A stretch of 64,000 nt of DNA from Luidia sarsii (Eukaryota; Echinodermata; Asteroidea; Paxillosida; Luidiidae), in assembly GCA_949987565.1 (NCBI GenBank), contig OX465108.1, positions 701,656 through 765,655 on the forward strand, written 5' to 3'. The notes under the pieces are model-generated. The model saw only the letters and a program-made list of their open reading frames with translations, was not told where the DNA came from and did not search any database. The position numbers and the translations under genes were made by a program. Shown here piece by piece: positions 37,501 through 49,075 of this stretch (positions are counted from its first letter, which is position 1; each line of letters opens with the position of its first letter).

Positions 37501-40500
37501 AAAGGTGACCCGTACTTGACCTTAGAGAAGTGGGGAAATCCTTTTTGACTTGGGCAGTTTTACAATATAACAGTTATAGTCTAAATGCCTGATAATGTAA
37601 GATTTTAAAGTAATGCAAAAAATAATATTCCAAAATAGTTACCAACTTTAATGTCCAAAAAAATACAAATCTCTCAATAGACCGATTGCGTGACCAATGT
37701 TTACATGCCATCAACTGACTTATAATGGGTATCTTTGCATTTCATTTGGTGCAGAACAGGAGTGGAAATGAGCAAAGAACACTGTCATATTGTCCACATT
37801 CTTCTTTGTACATTTCCATCACTGCTGAGATTGTTTTTGCCCAAAGTTAAAGTAGCTCTTTATTTGATGCCCTCAATGTTTCATTTGTACATAGGACGTC
37901 TTGTCCCAAGTCTTGCAAGAGGTAGGCATTGGTGGCATTCAGACGCTCCACAAATTCTGGAAAGTCAGAATCAAGGATTACCATGCCAACATTCAGAAGC
38001 AGAACACCCAACTCAGAGAGACCTACGACAACTTGAGGGTGAGGCTTTGAATTCCCTTCCTTTGACCTTTGACTAGTACAGAATGGTTACAATCTGGTTA
38101 AAAAAAGGTAAAGGATGTCCCATTCTGTCATCATAGCATAGGGGATGTGCCTTATTAGAGAAGCACAAATGTACAAGGCCACGGCATGATGTAAGGTGGC
38201 CAGTTCCTTTCCTCGCCGCCTTTCAACCTTCCCCAGCTCTAGAGAGAGCCAGGTACCCATTCACTGCTTGGTGGACAGAGAGAGTTCCCAGCTTCTGATC
38301 TGAGTGGGATTTGAACCAGCAACCTCCTGCGCTACAAACGAACGCTCTAACCGTCCGACCACGACGCCTCTCCTAGTTACCTCCTCAAATTGCCCAAATT
38401 GCAAAGTCTGCAAATGTTGAAATGTTGTCTTTTCTTTCCTGCCCAGAATCCGGCTGACTCATTAAGTGACTCCAAGCCCCCAAGGTAGATTCTTCAACCT
38501 TTTCTTTGATTCAACTTTTTTCCGCTTTGGACTGATTTCCGATTCTCAGGGACACTTCAATCTATGATATTTTCACCTGGCCTTTGGCTTTTGTAAGATT
38601 GCTTTCATTTATAATTTGTATTAATTTTTATGCAAATTCACCCAAAACAAGCCACTCAAGGTTAAGGGTTAAGGAAATAAGGAGACAGAGAGGAACTCAG
38701 GAAGGCTGGAGATAGGAATTGACATTCCTCTTATTTTTTTTTTGAATAAATCAGACCTGTGCTTGATTTCATCAAACTCAACGTAACATATGACCTATCA
38801 TAAGACGATGAGCTATGCACTGAAACCATGGGGCCTACCAATATTACGATGGGTTATTTGTCGTAAGCTCAGTTAATATGATCAGAACGCTTTCTGAAAT
38901 CCACACAAGGAATTCTTCTTTTTTTTTTATTGGAGTATCTTGTTACTCCTTTCACTCCTCATCAGATAGGGAGTGAAAGAGAAAGGACTGGTTAGGAATA
39001 AAGACATTTAATTTTTTTCAAAATTTTGATGGGCCTGACGTTTCGATCCTAGCAGGACCTTTCTCAAAGGCAGATTGACAAGGACAAAACAGATACATGT
39101 ACATGAAGGAAGGGGGAAGAGAGTGAATAGGACGCGGATGAGAAACAAAAGACAAAGTGTAAAGCTGGTAGGGAGAGATCAAAGGGAAGGGCAAGGATTA
39201 TGGTAGGGATTAGTGAGAAGAGGGGGAAAGATCAAAGAGAGAAATGTGGAGTAAACACGAAATTACATAATTTGTTTGTTAATTTTGTAAATTGTTTGTC
39301 TAAGATGTTTATATTTTCTTGTGTCAGGTTCAAGGAGGAGCCCTTTGTGGACATTCAGTTTCCTGACACAGAGCAGGAGCAGGAGCTCCCCCCTGAGGCA
39401 ACGGAACAGCCAAGCCAGCCGTTGACTTTCCAGAGCCTGAACGCCATGGAGCTGGAAGAGCAGCCCCGCCCGGCAACCGGCATCGCCGAGGACGACGCTC
39501 ACTGGTACCCCACCACCTACGTGAAGGCAGAGCCTGGGACTGAGATGGGAACCAGGCAGGAGGAGAGCCAAGGGACTGAGAGTGAAGAACACAGTGCTAA
39601 TGTAAGGATTGGAGGGAGTGACTCAGGAAATCACTCAAAGTTCAATGACTACATAGCTGCCAACCATTCCTATTTTGGAGGAATCATTCCTCTCTTTTTT
39701 TGCACTTTTTACAAGCTCTTGATAACAGATCCCAATTTTTGGCTTGTAGTTTGCTTTGTGATTCCTCTTTATTATCAGTATTAAGTATTCATAAAATCCG
39801 TTAAGATAATTTGACAGTTATGTGACTAGGAGATCCTTACAGCTTGACAAAGCAAAAACAAAAAGGGGAAATAAAAAAGCAAGAATAATTATTTTCACTT
39901 TGTGTAACTGTGTATGGTGCTTCAAAAGTGCCATTATAATTGTTAAGCTTTTCATTTGCACTATTGCAGGAGGAGGAGGAGGTGGGTACCAGTCATTCTA
40001 GTCGGTCCCCTGCAGTGGTTGTGGATGTAGATGTCACCTCAGTGCAGTCACGCACCGGCCAGGAACAAACCGTCGTAAACCCCAAGAAGAAGTGAGTATG
40101 GATGGCAGCAGGAGTCATTGGTTCACATCCCGGCCGTGCTCCTTGCTTGCTCATCAAGTAGGCAATGGGACAAGACACAGAACTGACTACTAAGCATAAA
40201 GTGCTAGCAACACAGCAAAGTCAAACCCTAATCCTGACATGGTTATCCCAGCATGACTCTTCTCTTTAGTTCCAGGTTTAAGCAAGACATACTCAAAGTT
40301 TTCTTTGCCAATTTTCAATTTGTTCAAAAGTTCTCAGTCAGTTTTTCCTTTGTTTGACAAGATATACTTCATTAATACAGCATTTAAATAAGAACACATA
40401 AAAATAGACAGTTTTTTTTGCTGTTTTTCAATTTTGTTTAAAATTCTCAGCCTGTTTTTCTTTCGATTGTTTGACATTTTTAAAAATTATAAGTGAACAT

Positions 40501-40568
40501 TTCAAGATGGATCTGTTCATGAGATGGTCTCTGTTTTCCATTCTTCTTTTGATAGGAGGAAGAAATGA
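34538..40568 (+). CDS. SUPT7L: SAGA complex core subunit SUPT7L / STAF65-gamma (11 exons, 434 aa)
   Basis: This is a nuclear scaffold subunit of the SAGA histone acetyltransferase coactivator; its histone fold pairs with a TAF partner. Exons are 34538-34603, 35013-35179, 35876-35996, 36383-36510, 36793-36902, 37372-37493, 37895-38038, 38447-38484, 39328-39601, 39970-40091 and 40556-40568. They sum to 1305 nt in phase. The vertebrate-like N-terminal word RHWGEI lies at 27-32, and IHTIQLLKHNRRIR at about 90-105. The bromodomain-associated histone fold spans about 180-240 (RRAVATICAHAGYE, DILREYLTKV, AVDREAL). EVGIGGIQTLHKFWKVRIKDY follows. The second half is acidic, with sumoylation-type KEEP and VKAEP words, and ends in basic KKKRKK. 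Human is 414 aa. Met26 just before RHWGEI is an alternative start. The last exon codes only four residues and the stop. Confidence 0.95.
35241..35423. mobile_element. 183-bp MULE-like MITE, copy 1
   Basis: Terminal inverted repeats of about 45 bp begin CGCAGTGGCTGTTATTACGG and end with the inverse. The flanks TAATTTGTT (left) and TAATTTTTT (right) look like a 9-bp target duplication with one change. It lies in SUPT7L intron 2. The same-length copy is at 41883-42065. Confidence 0.85.
36668..36760 (-). mobile_element. Decayed tRNA-headed SINE-like copy in SUPT7L intron 4
   Basis: The plus strand shows GGCAAAGAAAACTTTGACTG, then GGACTTGACC and AGAGCTCTGGATTG, the inverse of the tail, B box and anticodon region. 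The 5' end is missing. Confidence 0.7.
38120..38370 (-). mobile_element. Different tRNA-headed SINE in SUPT7L intron 7
   Basis: The minus strand reads GGCGTCGTGGTCGGACGG, then TTAGAGCG and GCTGGTTCAAATCCCACTCA, a tRNA-like head with A and B boxes different from the main family. The body contains GTGAATGGGTACCTGGC and GGAAAGGAACTGGCCACC. The central domain may belong to a widespread SINE superfamily; that is a guess. Confidence 0.65.
40105..40265 (+). mobile_element. Decayed SINE of the B-box / CAATGGG body type in SUPT7L intron 10
   Basis: GGTTCACATCCCGGCC resembles a B box. It is followed by a body with GGCAATGGGACAAGACA and CAAAGTCAAACCCTAATCCT, diverged from the units tandemly repeated at 17560-18530. 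Confidence 0.55.
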
Positions 40569-40873
40569 TGCAGGCATTTCCATGGAGCCACATCAAGATG
40601 GAGAAATGCTATATACCTCAGTATCAAAATTCTTCAGAGTAGTCCTTGAAAATAAGATGTTAGGCACTGGTACTGAAAACCAGAGGTCTGGAGTTCAAAT
40701 CCTGGTCCAGTCCAAGTTTTCTTTGCCATGTTGCAATTGTCGGGGGTATTTCAAATTTCTCCATTTTATTTCAAAGGTTATAAGACAAAAAGCAAGCATC
40801 TGCGGATCTTTTTCTACTCAGTATTTATATAAATTGATTGTAAAATAGCTCATAAGCATTTACTATTGGTTAC

Positions 40874-40879
40874 AATAAA
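40874..40879 (+). terminator. Possible poly(A) signal for SUPT7L
   Basis: AATAAA lies about 300 bases after the SUPT7L stop and about 570 bases before the NDUFA13 start. Confidence 0.4.
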
Positions 40880-41446
40880 TACTGACAACACTTTCAAAGA
40901 AACTCCCCATTTGACTCCTGTATTTATTTGGCTCTTGTAAATCCCTGGGCCACAAGAGGGTGATTTGTATTCCAAAAGTTGCAGCACACTAATTCCCTCC
41001 AAGATGGCTTCGCCGAGTTGATTATCACAGTGTGGACCCACAACTTTTTTTCAATAAGGAGGCTTTGGAGGCTAATTAACTGATATATTGTAGAATAAGT
41101 GAAGCTTAAGACAATCTGGGAGTTCACTCTTCAATTTGATGTCCCAAAATGCTCGCAGAAATTCAGCTTGGATGGCTACACTTTGGGGGTGTTTTTTCTG
41201 CAAAAAATCTGCTAAGAGCGCAAAACTCTAAAAGAATCAGAGACATGAAGGTCCAAACTACAATCCTCAGTATAGCTACAAGAACTGAGAAACTTCTGGG
41301 TGTGGAATAATTAGCTTTGAAAGTGAGTGTTTTTGTAAAGAGTTCAACCGGAACTCGATTTAGTGTTCTGCACGCAAAGACTATTCGTTAAAAGTGAATA
41401 GCGCCCTCACTAGCTCGTTCCCGTCCAGGCTTGCCTTTGGAGCAAG

Positions 41447-43721
41447 ATGGCGACGACTGTGAAGCAAGATATGCCGCCGAAAGGCGGCTATCCTCCCTTC
41501 GATTACAAGCGAGCCCTTCCCAAACGGGGCATGTCCGGTAAGGAAAATGAAGAACAATTGCCCAGGGTGCTGCAAGATTTAATTTGGTGAAGTTTCTATG
41601 GGATTTGTCATGTGAAATTAGGTAACAAGTATTGAAGTTAGTCGGAGACTAACTCGTTTGAGCTCTGATGACCTGTGACTGAGTTGTGTTGCATTGTTTT
41701 CGTGATAAAAAATCATTAATTTTCTTCATTCCCATACCCATAGAGGAATTCCTTCATGCCTTAATTAAGTAGGAAGAAGAGACTGCATATTTTTAAAACA
41801 AAGAAAATCGCGTCAATTTGAATTAATAATAAGAACAGTGTTATTTAGAATAAATTCAAGTCTTCGTACTTCGTAGTTTTAACGCAGTGGCTGTTGTTAC
41901 GGCAGTCGTCCGTGTGGTTCCCTGACTTCACAGTATTTTTCAGGATGTTTAGCTCTTGGAACCAGACTATCAGCTTATAGACTGGTTCAACCAGCCTGCA
42001 ATGCTGACGAAATACAATCTAGTCAGGGAACCACACGGACGACTGCCGTAACAACAGCCACTGCATAGTTCTAAACTACACTACACTACAGACACTGAGA
42101 CAGTACAGTTTTGAGTTTTGTAGTAACTTTAGTCCCAGACTGAGGACTTTGCGAATGCGAGATTTTAGAAGGTTGGTGAAAGGCAAAAAAAGTTTAACAA
42201 ACTGATGTTTTTTGTACGCTCTGACTCTGAGTCTGAGTATTTTTGTGCCCAACTGCTGCCATTACTCATCCGTGTCCAATGTCTTATTGTCTTTCCACCT
42301 TGCATAATGAAGCACACTGATTTTGGTTTTACCTCCACAGGTTACATGATGTTTGCTGCCTGTGCTGCTGTTATGAACGTTGGCTTGTTCACCTATGGTA
42401 GGCACAACAGGAAACGAAGGTAAGGAATGGGCAGCATAGTTTAGATGTCATTCATACGTCAATAACCCACAGACTACAAACTCCTTCCTAGCAGTAGCAG
42501 CGGCAATATTTGGGGAAAAACCCCAGAAAATAAGATAGGAGTTATTACCAAATGGAGGCTTGGGTTTCAAGTACCAATGATTATCTTTTGCTTACAAAGC
42601 GGAAACCATGTTATTCTTTGCTAAGTATACTGATTCGTCATTCATCTTTATGTATACTGATTCGTCATTCATCTTTATGTATACTGATTTGTCATTCATC
42701 TTTATGTATACTGATTCATCATTCATCTTTATGTATACTGATTTGTCATTCATCTTTATGTATACTGATTCATCATTCATCTTTATGTATACTGATTCGT
42801 CATTCATCTTTATGTATACTGATTCGTCATTTGTCCGTGATAGGTTGTGGGCTAGGGAAGAGCAGGAATGTTTTATTGGCATCACGCCTCTTCTGAGAGC
42901 CGAAGATGACAGAAGGTGAGTCGTCATTTCCTTCTAGAAATACTCGTTCCGCTGTCCAGGCATCGGAATGCGTCTGTTTTATCTTTTGCTGCAATTCTAT
43001 TTTCTAACTGGCCATTTTTCAGTGGCAGGGAAAGGTCCTCAAATGTCCACCTGTCTTTATGTTAATTGTGGTCTTTATAAATCAACTAACAGTTTGCAAC
43101 GTGTAACAAAAACAAGATGGCCTTTATTGGCCTGGCAGATTGATCCCAGCTGGATCATTCTTGAAGGCAGAAACTACAGCATTGGTGTCACAAAGGATTC
43201 CTCTATACATCATGTTATGTTCGTGGTTATACATTATTCAAATCCACCACAAGGCAGGAGTCGTGGGTTCAAATCCCGCCCGAGCTGCCTGATTTTTTTT
43301 CATCAGGCATTTGGCAAAGCACTGGGCATTCAGTGCTTATTACGTCGAGAAGGGCAAACCCTCGTTTGCTTATATTCTCCTTCATGCAAACATGTTTTAT
43401 CTATGATGCAACGTGGTACCCGCCACCATAGTACATTATTCAAATCGACCCAAACCCTAACAAAACTTTCTCAAAACAGCAAGATATCCTTTATGGAACC
43501 ATGAGACCCGCCTCTGTCTCCCTCTCTGCAGCACTCTGAAGATTCTGAAGACTAACGTTGAGGAGGAAGCCAAGATCATGAAGGATGTCCCCGGCTGGAC
43601 TGTTGGTGAGAAAATCTACGATTCCAAGCGCTGGATGGACCCCATGCTCCTGGATCTCTACTACCTCCATCCCAGGAAGGTCCGTGAGAAGGAGATGTTT
43701 GGCTTCGCCACCAATGTATAA
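41447..43721 (+). CDS. NDUFA13: NADH dehydrogenase 1 alpha subunit 13 / GRIM-19 (4 exons, 143 aa)
   Basis: This is an accessory subunit of mitochondrial respiratory complex I in the inner membrane, also known as GRIM-19. Exons are 41447-41537, 42341-42419, 42844-42915 and 43532-43721, giving 432 nt in phase. The N-terminus [20 protein letters not shown] and LPKRGMSG match the family. A single transmembrane helix lies at about 32-50 ([18 protein letters not shown]), followed by a basic RHNRKRR. The matrix or intermembrane part has LLRAEDDRR and [13 protein letters not shown], then [11 protein letters not shown]. At 143 residues it is about the usual length. The start codon lies in CAAGATGGCGACG, a YY1-like context. 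Intron 2 holds a 27-bp minisatellite running almost to the exon 3 acceptor. Intron 3 holds a SINE. Confidence 0.96.
41883..42065. mobile_element. 183-bp MULE-like MITE, copy 2
   Basis: It has the same length and termini as the copy at 35241-35423 (CGCAGTGGCTGTTGTTACGG and its inverse). The flanks TAGTTTTAA and TAGTTCTAA fit a 9-bp target duplication with one change. It lies in NDUFA13 intron 1. Confidence 0.85.
42626..42836. repeat. 27-bp minisatellite in NDUFA13 intron 2
   Basis: About 7.8 units of TATACTGATTCGTCATTCAT plus CTTTATG recur every 27 bases (42627, 42654, 42681 and on to about 42816). The array ends 7 bases before the exon 3 acceptor at 42842-42843. The frame through the units (MYTDSSFIF repeated) is continuous with the frame of exon 3. 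Confidence 0.95.
43240..43400 (+). mobile_element. SINE with B box and the 96-bp-array body, NDUFA13 intron 3
   Basis: GTGGGTTCAAATCCCGCC is a good B box. It is followed by a T run, then GGCATTTGGCAAAGCACTG, GGCATTCAGTGCTTATTACG and GGGCAAACCCTCGTT. This single dispersed copy has the same order as the array at 17560-18530 and appears to show the parent element. Confidence 0.8.
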
Positions 43722-44421
43722 GGTTGTCACAGCGATAACGGTTGCTGGGGAAACCGCATCCCGTCTCCTTGGTCTTGCAGTGTGTGGTTTTTTTCTTAGT
43801 TGACTTGCTAGGCCACCCAAACAGATTGAAATTTGTAGACAAATTGGATTGGCTCTGCGATTGGAAAAATGTCGGCAATTTTTTTATATTTATTTTGATC
43901 TCTGATTTGGGACCCTGTCCCGTTTGTTACTGACTGAAGTCTGCAGAAATTTCACACTTCATTCGTGGGAATCTCTCTGTGTACATTATTGGTCGTAACA
44001 AATTCCAGAAAAAACATGACACCAGATTTTATTGATTTGAAAGAGTTATTGCAACTAAACTCTAAATTTACCCATACTCCTTCCATAAGAATTTGGTGTG
44101 TTTGTATTTGGAGTTAGGAAAACATTTAATTGGTTAATACTCTAACCTGTTTGCAAAGATTGTTGCATATTAAGTGATAATCACTCATTTGTGCATGGCC
44201 ATGACGTTTTAAGTTTCCAACCAGATAGATCGTCTCTTATAATCTCTCCAGAATTGTTACCAGATATTTTTCAGATTAATCAAATCCAGAGCAGAATAGG
44301 AATAAAGTTGACTGCATGTGAATGTTTTAAGAATGGTGTAAGAATGGAGGAACACTCATTAGAGTCGTCTTCATTGAAAGTGTTTCTCCACAAATCCTGT
44401 GGCTGTAGGGCAAAAGTTGTA

Positions 44422-44427
44422 AATAAA
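44422..44427 (+). terminator. Probable poly(A) signal for NDUFA13
   Basis: AATAAA about 700 bases after the stop is followed within about 40 bases by a GT-rich stretch (GTGCTGATG, TTTTGTCTGTT). Confidence 0.5.
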
Positions 44428-44534
44428 TGCAATAATCAGTTGCTGTTTTCACCATGATTTGTGCTGATGCCTCAGTTTTCCCTTTTGTCTGTTCCCTGTA
44501 AATATTGGTGAATTATTATCAGAAAGAGTTTTGT

Positions 44535-44600
44535 ACAGTGGCAAAGAAAACTTTGACTGGACTGGGCCTTGAACCCAAGACACAATAGGCAAGACACTTG
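44535..44600 (-). mobile_element. Truncated tRNA-headed SINE-like copy
   Basis: GGCAAAGAAAACTTTGACTG followed by GGGCCTTGAACCC is the inverse of the tail and B box. The rest of the head is absent. Confidence 0.65.
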
Positions 44601-45330
44601 TTTGTTATGTAACGTGAAGAAAGTGTTATTACCAAACCAATAAACAATGGTAGTAACTATAATGTGTGACACAAATTAACAATTTTTATACAGTTATGAT
44701 AACAATCTTTTATCATAAAATTGAATTTTTTAGAAATGGAAAGGTGATTTTCTTCCGGCATAAACTCACGATATTCATAATTTATTCCTACAGAATTAGG
44801 CACAGGCAGTAATTGGTTTAAGACCGCACCAATGCCTGTACTTATACAGGACATGATTTTTACAGGGACATAATAAATAGCAGTTACTGCAAAGTAAAAG
44901 TTTAACTTCTAATGAAATCTGTGCGATTCGGACCCCGAACCTACTGGCAGAAAATTACATTATTTTGTGTGAAAAGTGAAAATGGAGATGATGATTGAAT
45001 AATATAGTTCCCATACTGCTTCATCCAAATTCAAAGCATACTTTTCAAAGAAACAAAAGGGACTGGAGTATGAACAGAAGTTTCTTTTGGAATCCAGGCA
45101 AAATTAAAAGTATTCTTGTATGCAGAAAACGTGCAAGACACGCAATATTTTAGGTACAACAGTGTTCACGCTTGTAAAGACGTGAATTATACATGAAGTA
45201 AAAAAAATAATAAAGAAAAGTAGATTTTCATTAAATGTGAAAATTGGAAGGCGGTTGATATAGCTATACATGCATATGATACAGTTGTGTACATGACTGA
45301 GTTCCTGCTAAGTTAGCTGGTACTCTGCCT

Positions 45331-48300
45331 TCATATTGTCATGGTTCCCAGCGGTACGGAGCTCCTCTGTAGTTTGCCGCTGTCGTACTGGTACCTGTCT
45401 ACCCGCTTGGCTGTGTACGATGTCAGGTGGGTGGTGCCGAATTCCCTGTCCCCGTGCAGGGGCGGGCTAATGTTGGAAGATCTCAACTGCAAAGAAATTG
45501 AACGAACAACTCTTTAGTTTATCTAATCTAATTGGCAATTTAGGTATCTAATTCATTATTTCTGGTCTTAAAATTTAGTGGGCCTGACGTTTCGATCCTA
45601 GCAGGACCTTTCTCAAAGGCAGAGAAAGCCTTTGAGAAAGGTCCTGCTGGGATCGAAACGTCAGGCCCACTAAATTTTAAGATTTGCATTTTGGTAAATT
45701 TAGTCAGTAAGCAGTTTGCAACATTTTTGTATATCACCTTCATTATTTCGGGGTTTTATTCTTGGGAAAATGTTGCCATAGTTTTGACATCTGAGTCGAT
45801 CCTGATTCTCTGAGTGATTCAAATCTTTACCTTAGCGAGTGCGTCTTTGCTGAATGTATGAAGTGGTGCGTCCCTCCACGAAGGAAAGTCGTCCTTTGTG
45901 GTCGAAGTGTTCACCTCTTGGCCTGTCAAAAAAAGTAAAAAAAAAGAAAAAAAGTTAAAAATGTAATTCATATCTCCATTTGCAAACTGCTCCCATAATT
46001 GAATAAATGAGTGAAAATCTGCACGAAAAGATTACTTCTTCGACAAAAAAATAATAATAAAAAACACTGATGAGATGCAATATTAACGAAATGAAACATT
46101 GGTGAAAAAAATTAACGACATTTTGGTTTTCGTCGTTGAAAATTTCCCAGTCAGTAACCAATCCTCTGTGTGATAATTATTATAATGCCTTTGACTTTGA
46201 GAAAGGTCCTGCTAGTATCGAAACGTCAGGCCCTTTAACTTTTCAAATGATAATATTTAGATGGAATCTGTTGGCAGTTGATTCTAAACTGTCCTCACCG
46301 TTGCCATAGTAATCCAGTGGCACCTTGCTCTTAATCTTCTCGTGGCCTGCTACTCGGTCCACGGGTACATGGAAGGCTGGATAGGCATCTGTCTGCGTGG
46401 TGGAGTAGTAGGTGGACGATTGGCCAGGGACACCAAAGGCTACCTTGCTCGCCGTCAGCTTGTTGGCTCCCGATATGATGTCATTCCTAAAGTCCCCAGG
46501 AGGCTACAATTGTGACGACGAAACAAAAATGGCTGATTATTTTGGACGCCTGAACTGCCCTCATCAGGAACGCAACATCTGGCAGGATGAAGTAGGCCTA
46601 ATAGAAAAATTCAATTCAATGAGGGTTTGCCCTGGTCGACGTGATAAACACTGAATACTTGAGTGCTTTGCCCGATGCCTGATGAAACAATTTCAGGCAG
46701 CTAATAGAAAAATGTGCCGAACTTCTTACTGACTTCAACGATAGAAATCACATTTTTCGAGAGACTGAAGTTTCGATCCTACCAGGACCTTTCTCATTCT
46801 TCCTTTGAGAAAGGTCCTGCTAGACAATTAGAATTAGTTCGAAGTCCTTCCAAGTCCGACGGTTATTCTTCTTACTTCAATGTGACACCGAGGAGGATGA
46901 TTATTTTTTATAGTTCAATAGGTTTTCCGAGGATTTAATTATTCATGAATTAATTTTCTTTCTGTTGGTTTATCGGTGCTCGTGAAACGGTTGGCGATCG
47001 CTATAGCGGCTCACCGTTTTATGGTAGAACGTGTAGTTGGTGGTGGTCACTCGACCCTTGACCCTGTCTGGGTCGAGGTCACCTGCTGGGAAACTGCTTG
47101 CGTTACTTTCGTACGGGATCTTCTCCGTCTGAGCTGTAGAGGAAAGTGAAAGAAAAAAATCTGCGTTAATTTGGAAATCTCAAAAATTTAGAGGACTAAA
47201 CGCCTCTATCCTAGCAGGACCTTTCAGAAAGGTCCTGCTAGGAGCGTCAAGACGCCTACATTTTTGAAGATTTATGAAGATTTTAAAGATTTTTCAAAGG
47301 CACGCACGTGGCATTTCGTCCAGTTGGAATGACTTGGCCGCTGTCGTCTCGAATTTGTCGTACTTCTTGTCGTGACCGGCCTTGTAGTTGGTGTTTCCGA
47401 GCCTGGTCAGGGCGTTGTCCCGTCTGTAGACACGGTAATTGGCCGTGCCGGGTTTCGGGTACGACAGGTGCTGGGTGGTGTCTTGATGCACCAGCTTCTC
47501 CTGGTCTCCTTGCGGTATGTTGGAGCCAAGAAGCTGTTTCGAGGAAGGAGGAAAGGTGAAGTAAAGTGACGGACAACACCCCAAAGCTTTCACATATCAT
47601 ACTTGATTAATTTTAAGTTTAGGCAGTGAAATCGGGGACACATTTATTCATGAATTAGTGAAATTCTTCAGATTTTGCATCAGCTTTTTCCGGTCTCCTT
47701 GGGGGTATGTAGGAGCCAAGAAGCTGTTTAGAATTAGGAAGTTAAGACGCTTAAATCATAAAATCTTTGACATTCATTTCTTTGTTATTTTGAAGTTTGC
47801 GGAACTGATAACAAATAATTTTTACTCAGAAAGATTCGACCAGAAATGATATCACTTTCCCAATGATATAATGATTCATATCAAAATGAATCATGTTATG
47901 GAATCATAATTTTGTCAAAGCTTTCATATCTACTTACATCTGGCTTGACTGGGATATAGGGCAAATATCGTCCAGGAAACTGCTCGTCCGTTGAGGTAGC
48001 AAACTGCGTGTGCGTTCTGTCTTCTCCACGGATGGTGCTGGGTCCGCCTGAATGACGATCGATTGTAAAACAGGGAAATCAGTGACGTCATTGATTTAGC
48101 GATATTCTACACTGCCGAGTTCAAAACTAGATTACAAATGACTCATTTCGGAAACAAAAGTCGATGGAATAGAGGTAAGTTTGACGATTTCGCTCCGTGT
48201 AAATAGCATAGAGTAAAAACTGGCTTTGGCAAATCGGGTAAGTTACGCCATGTAAGAGATATCTTTCACAGAATAAATAATGTGGCTCTGAGCGGAGCTG

Positions 48301-49075
48301 GTAAACCAACGTTTCGGACAGGGTGTGCTCTGCCCGTCCTAAAGAGACTGCTGAACGATTGTGCTTATGTGTTCCGGAGATGCCGATGCATGCAGAGGCC
48401 TCTCAAGCTATGCTTAGTTACCGGCTATTTCCAAAGAGATGCCTTAATGGTGTCACCGCAAACTTTCTTCTTTGCGATTCCATCATGAAAACCCCAAAGT
48501 CTTATCTTGGCGTGTGTCTTACCATCATGCATGCATGGTGCTTTCTCCACCTTCACCACGCGAGTGTCATGTCCGAGGAAGTTGCCACGGTAGTCGGATA
48601 CAGGCATGCGTTCCTTCTCTACGTCTCCCTGCGGCACGAAGCTCTTCATGGCGTCACCTACGGGCAGGCTCCTGCTGAGCGGCTTGGGCCCGTAGTGACC
48701 GGCGTGCGTGGTGCGGAACGACTCCACACGCTCGTCCGAGTCCATCCTGAAGTTGGTGCGGTTCAGCTTACGGCACATGGCAACGCGAGGGAGGATGCGA
48801 CCCGTGAAGGCGGTGCTGGATTCCGTACTCGTCTGGCTCCCGCCTTTGGGATCCTTATGCATGACGTCGGCGGGGGCCGGGGGGTCCGAGGCCGGGGCCC
48901 GACCGTAGTGGTCATGGGCGCCGTAGTCCTTGGCAAAGGTGCTCCGCCTGAGGGCGCTGCGGGACAGGCGACGGTCGTTGGCGATGCGGAAGTGTGAGGA
49001 GGAGAGGAAGTCCTTGCCCGTCAGCTGGGCGGGCACGGTGGGGATGGCCGGCAGGGTGACGGCTTCAGAAGGCAT
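45331..49075 (-). CDS. Probable axonemal / microtubule-associated protein, TEX45-like (7 exons, 486 aa)
   Basis: Exons from 5' to 3' are 49075-48523, 48047-47938, 47533-47308, 47133-47015, 46503-46299, 45922-45831 and 45486-45331. They sum to 1461 nt with matching phases. The protein has no signal peptide, membrane helix or enzyme motif. It is rich in Ser, Thr, Tyr and His. Short loosely repeated phrases recur through its length: FLSSSHFRI, RTTHAGHYGP, THTQFATSTDEQFPG, TRLGNTNYKAGHDKKY, TTNYTFYHK, YSTTQTDAYPAF, GTTHLTSYTAKR. Spaced repeats of this kind are typical of proteins that line ciliary doublet microtubules. Length and the HVPVDRVAGHEKIKSKV segment recall TEX45 (C19orf45) and related SAXO-type proteins. 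The family name is from memory of pattern and is uncertain; the gene model is solid. It converges on NDUFA13. Confidence 0.85.
45567..45735. mobile_element. Complete foldback repeat copy
   Basis: The arms GGGCCTGACGTTTCGATCCT and its inverse flank a short CAGAGAAAG-type loop. The right side continues to GCAACATTTTTGTATATC. It lies in the last intron of the TEX45-like gene. Arms or hairpins also occur at 46190-46245, 46735-46830 and 47180-47275. Confidence 0.9.
46590..46700 (-). mobile_element. SINE body fragment in the TEX45-like gene
   Basis: The plus strand reads CAATGAGGGTTTGCCCTGG, GACGTGATAAACACTGAA, then GAGTGCTTTGCCCGATGCC. This is the inverse of the body repeated at 17560-18530. Confidence 0.7.
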
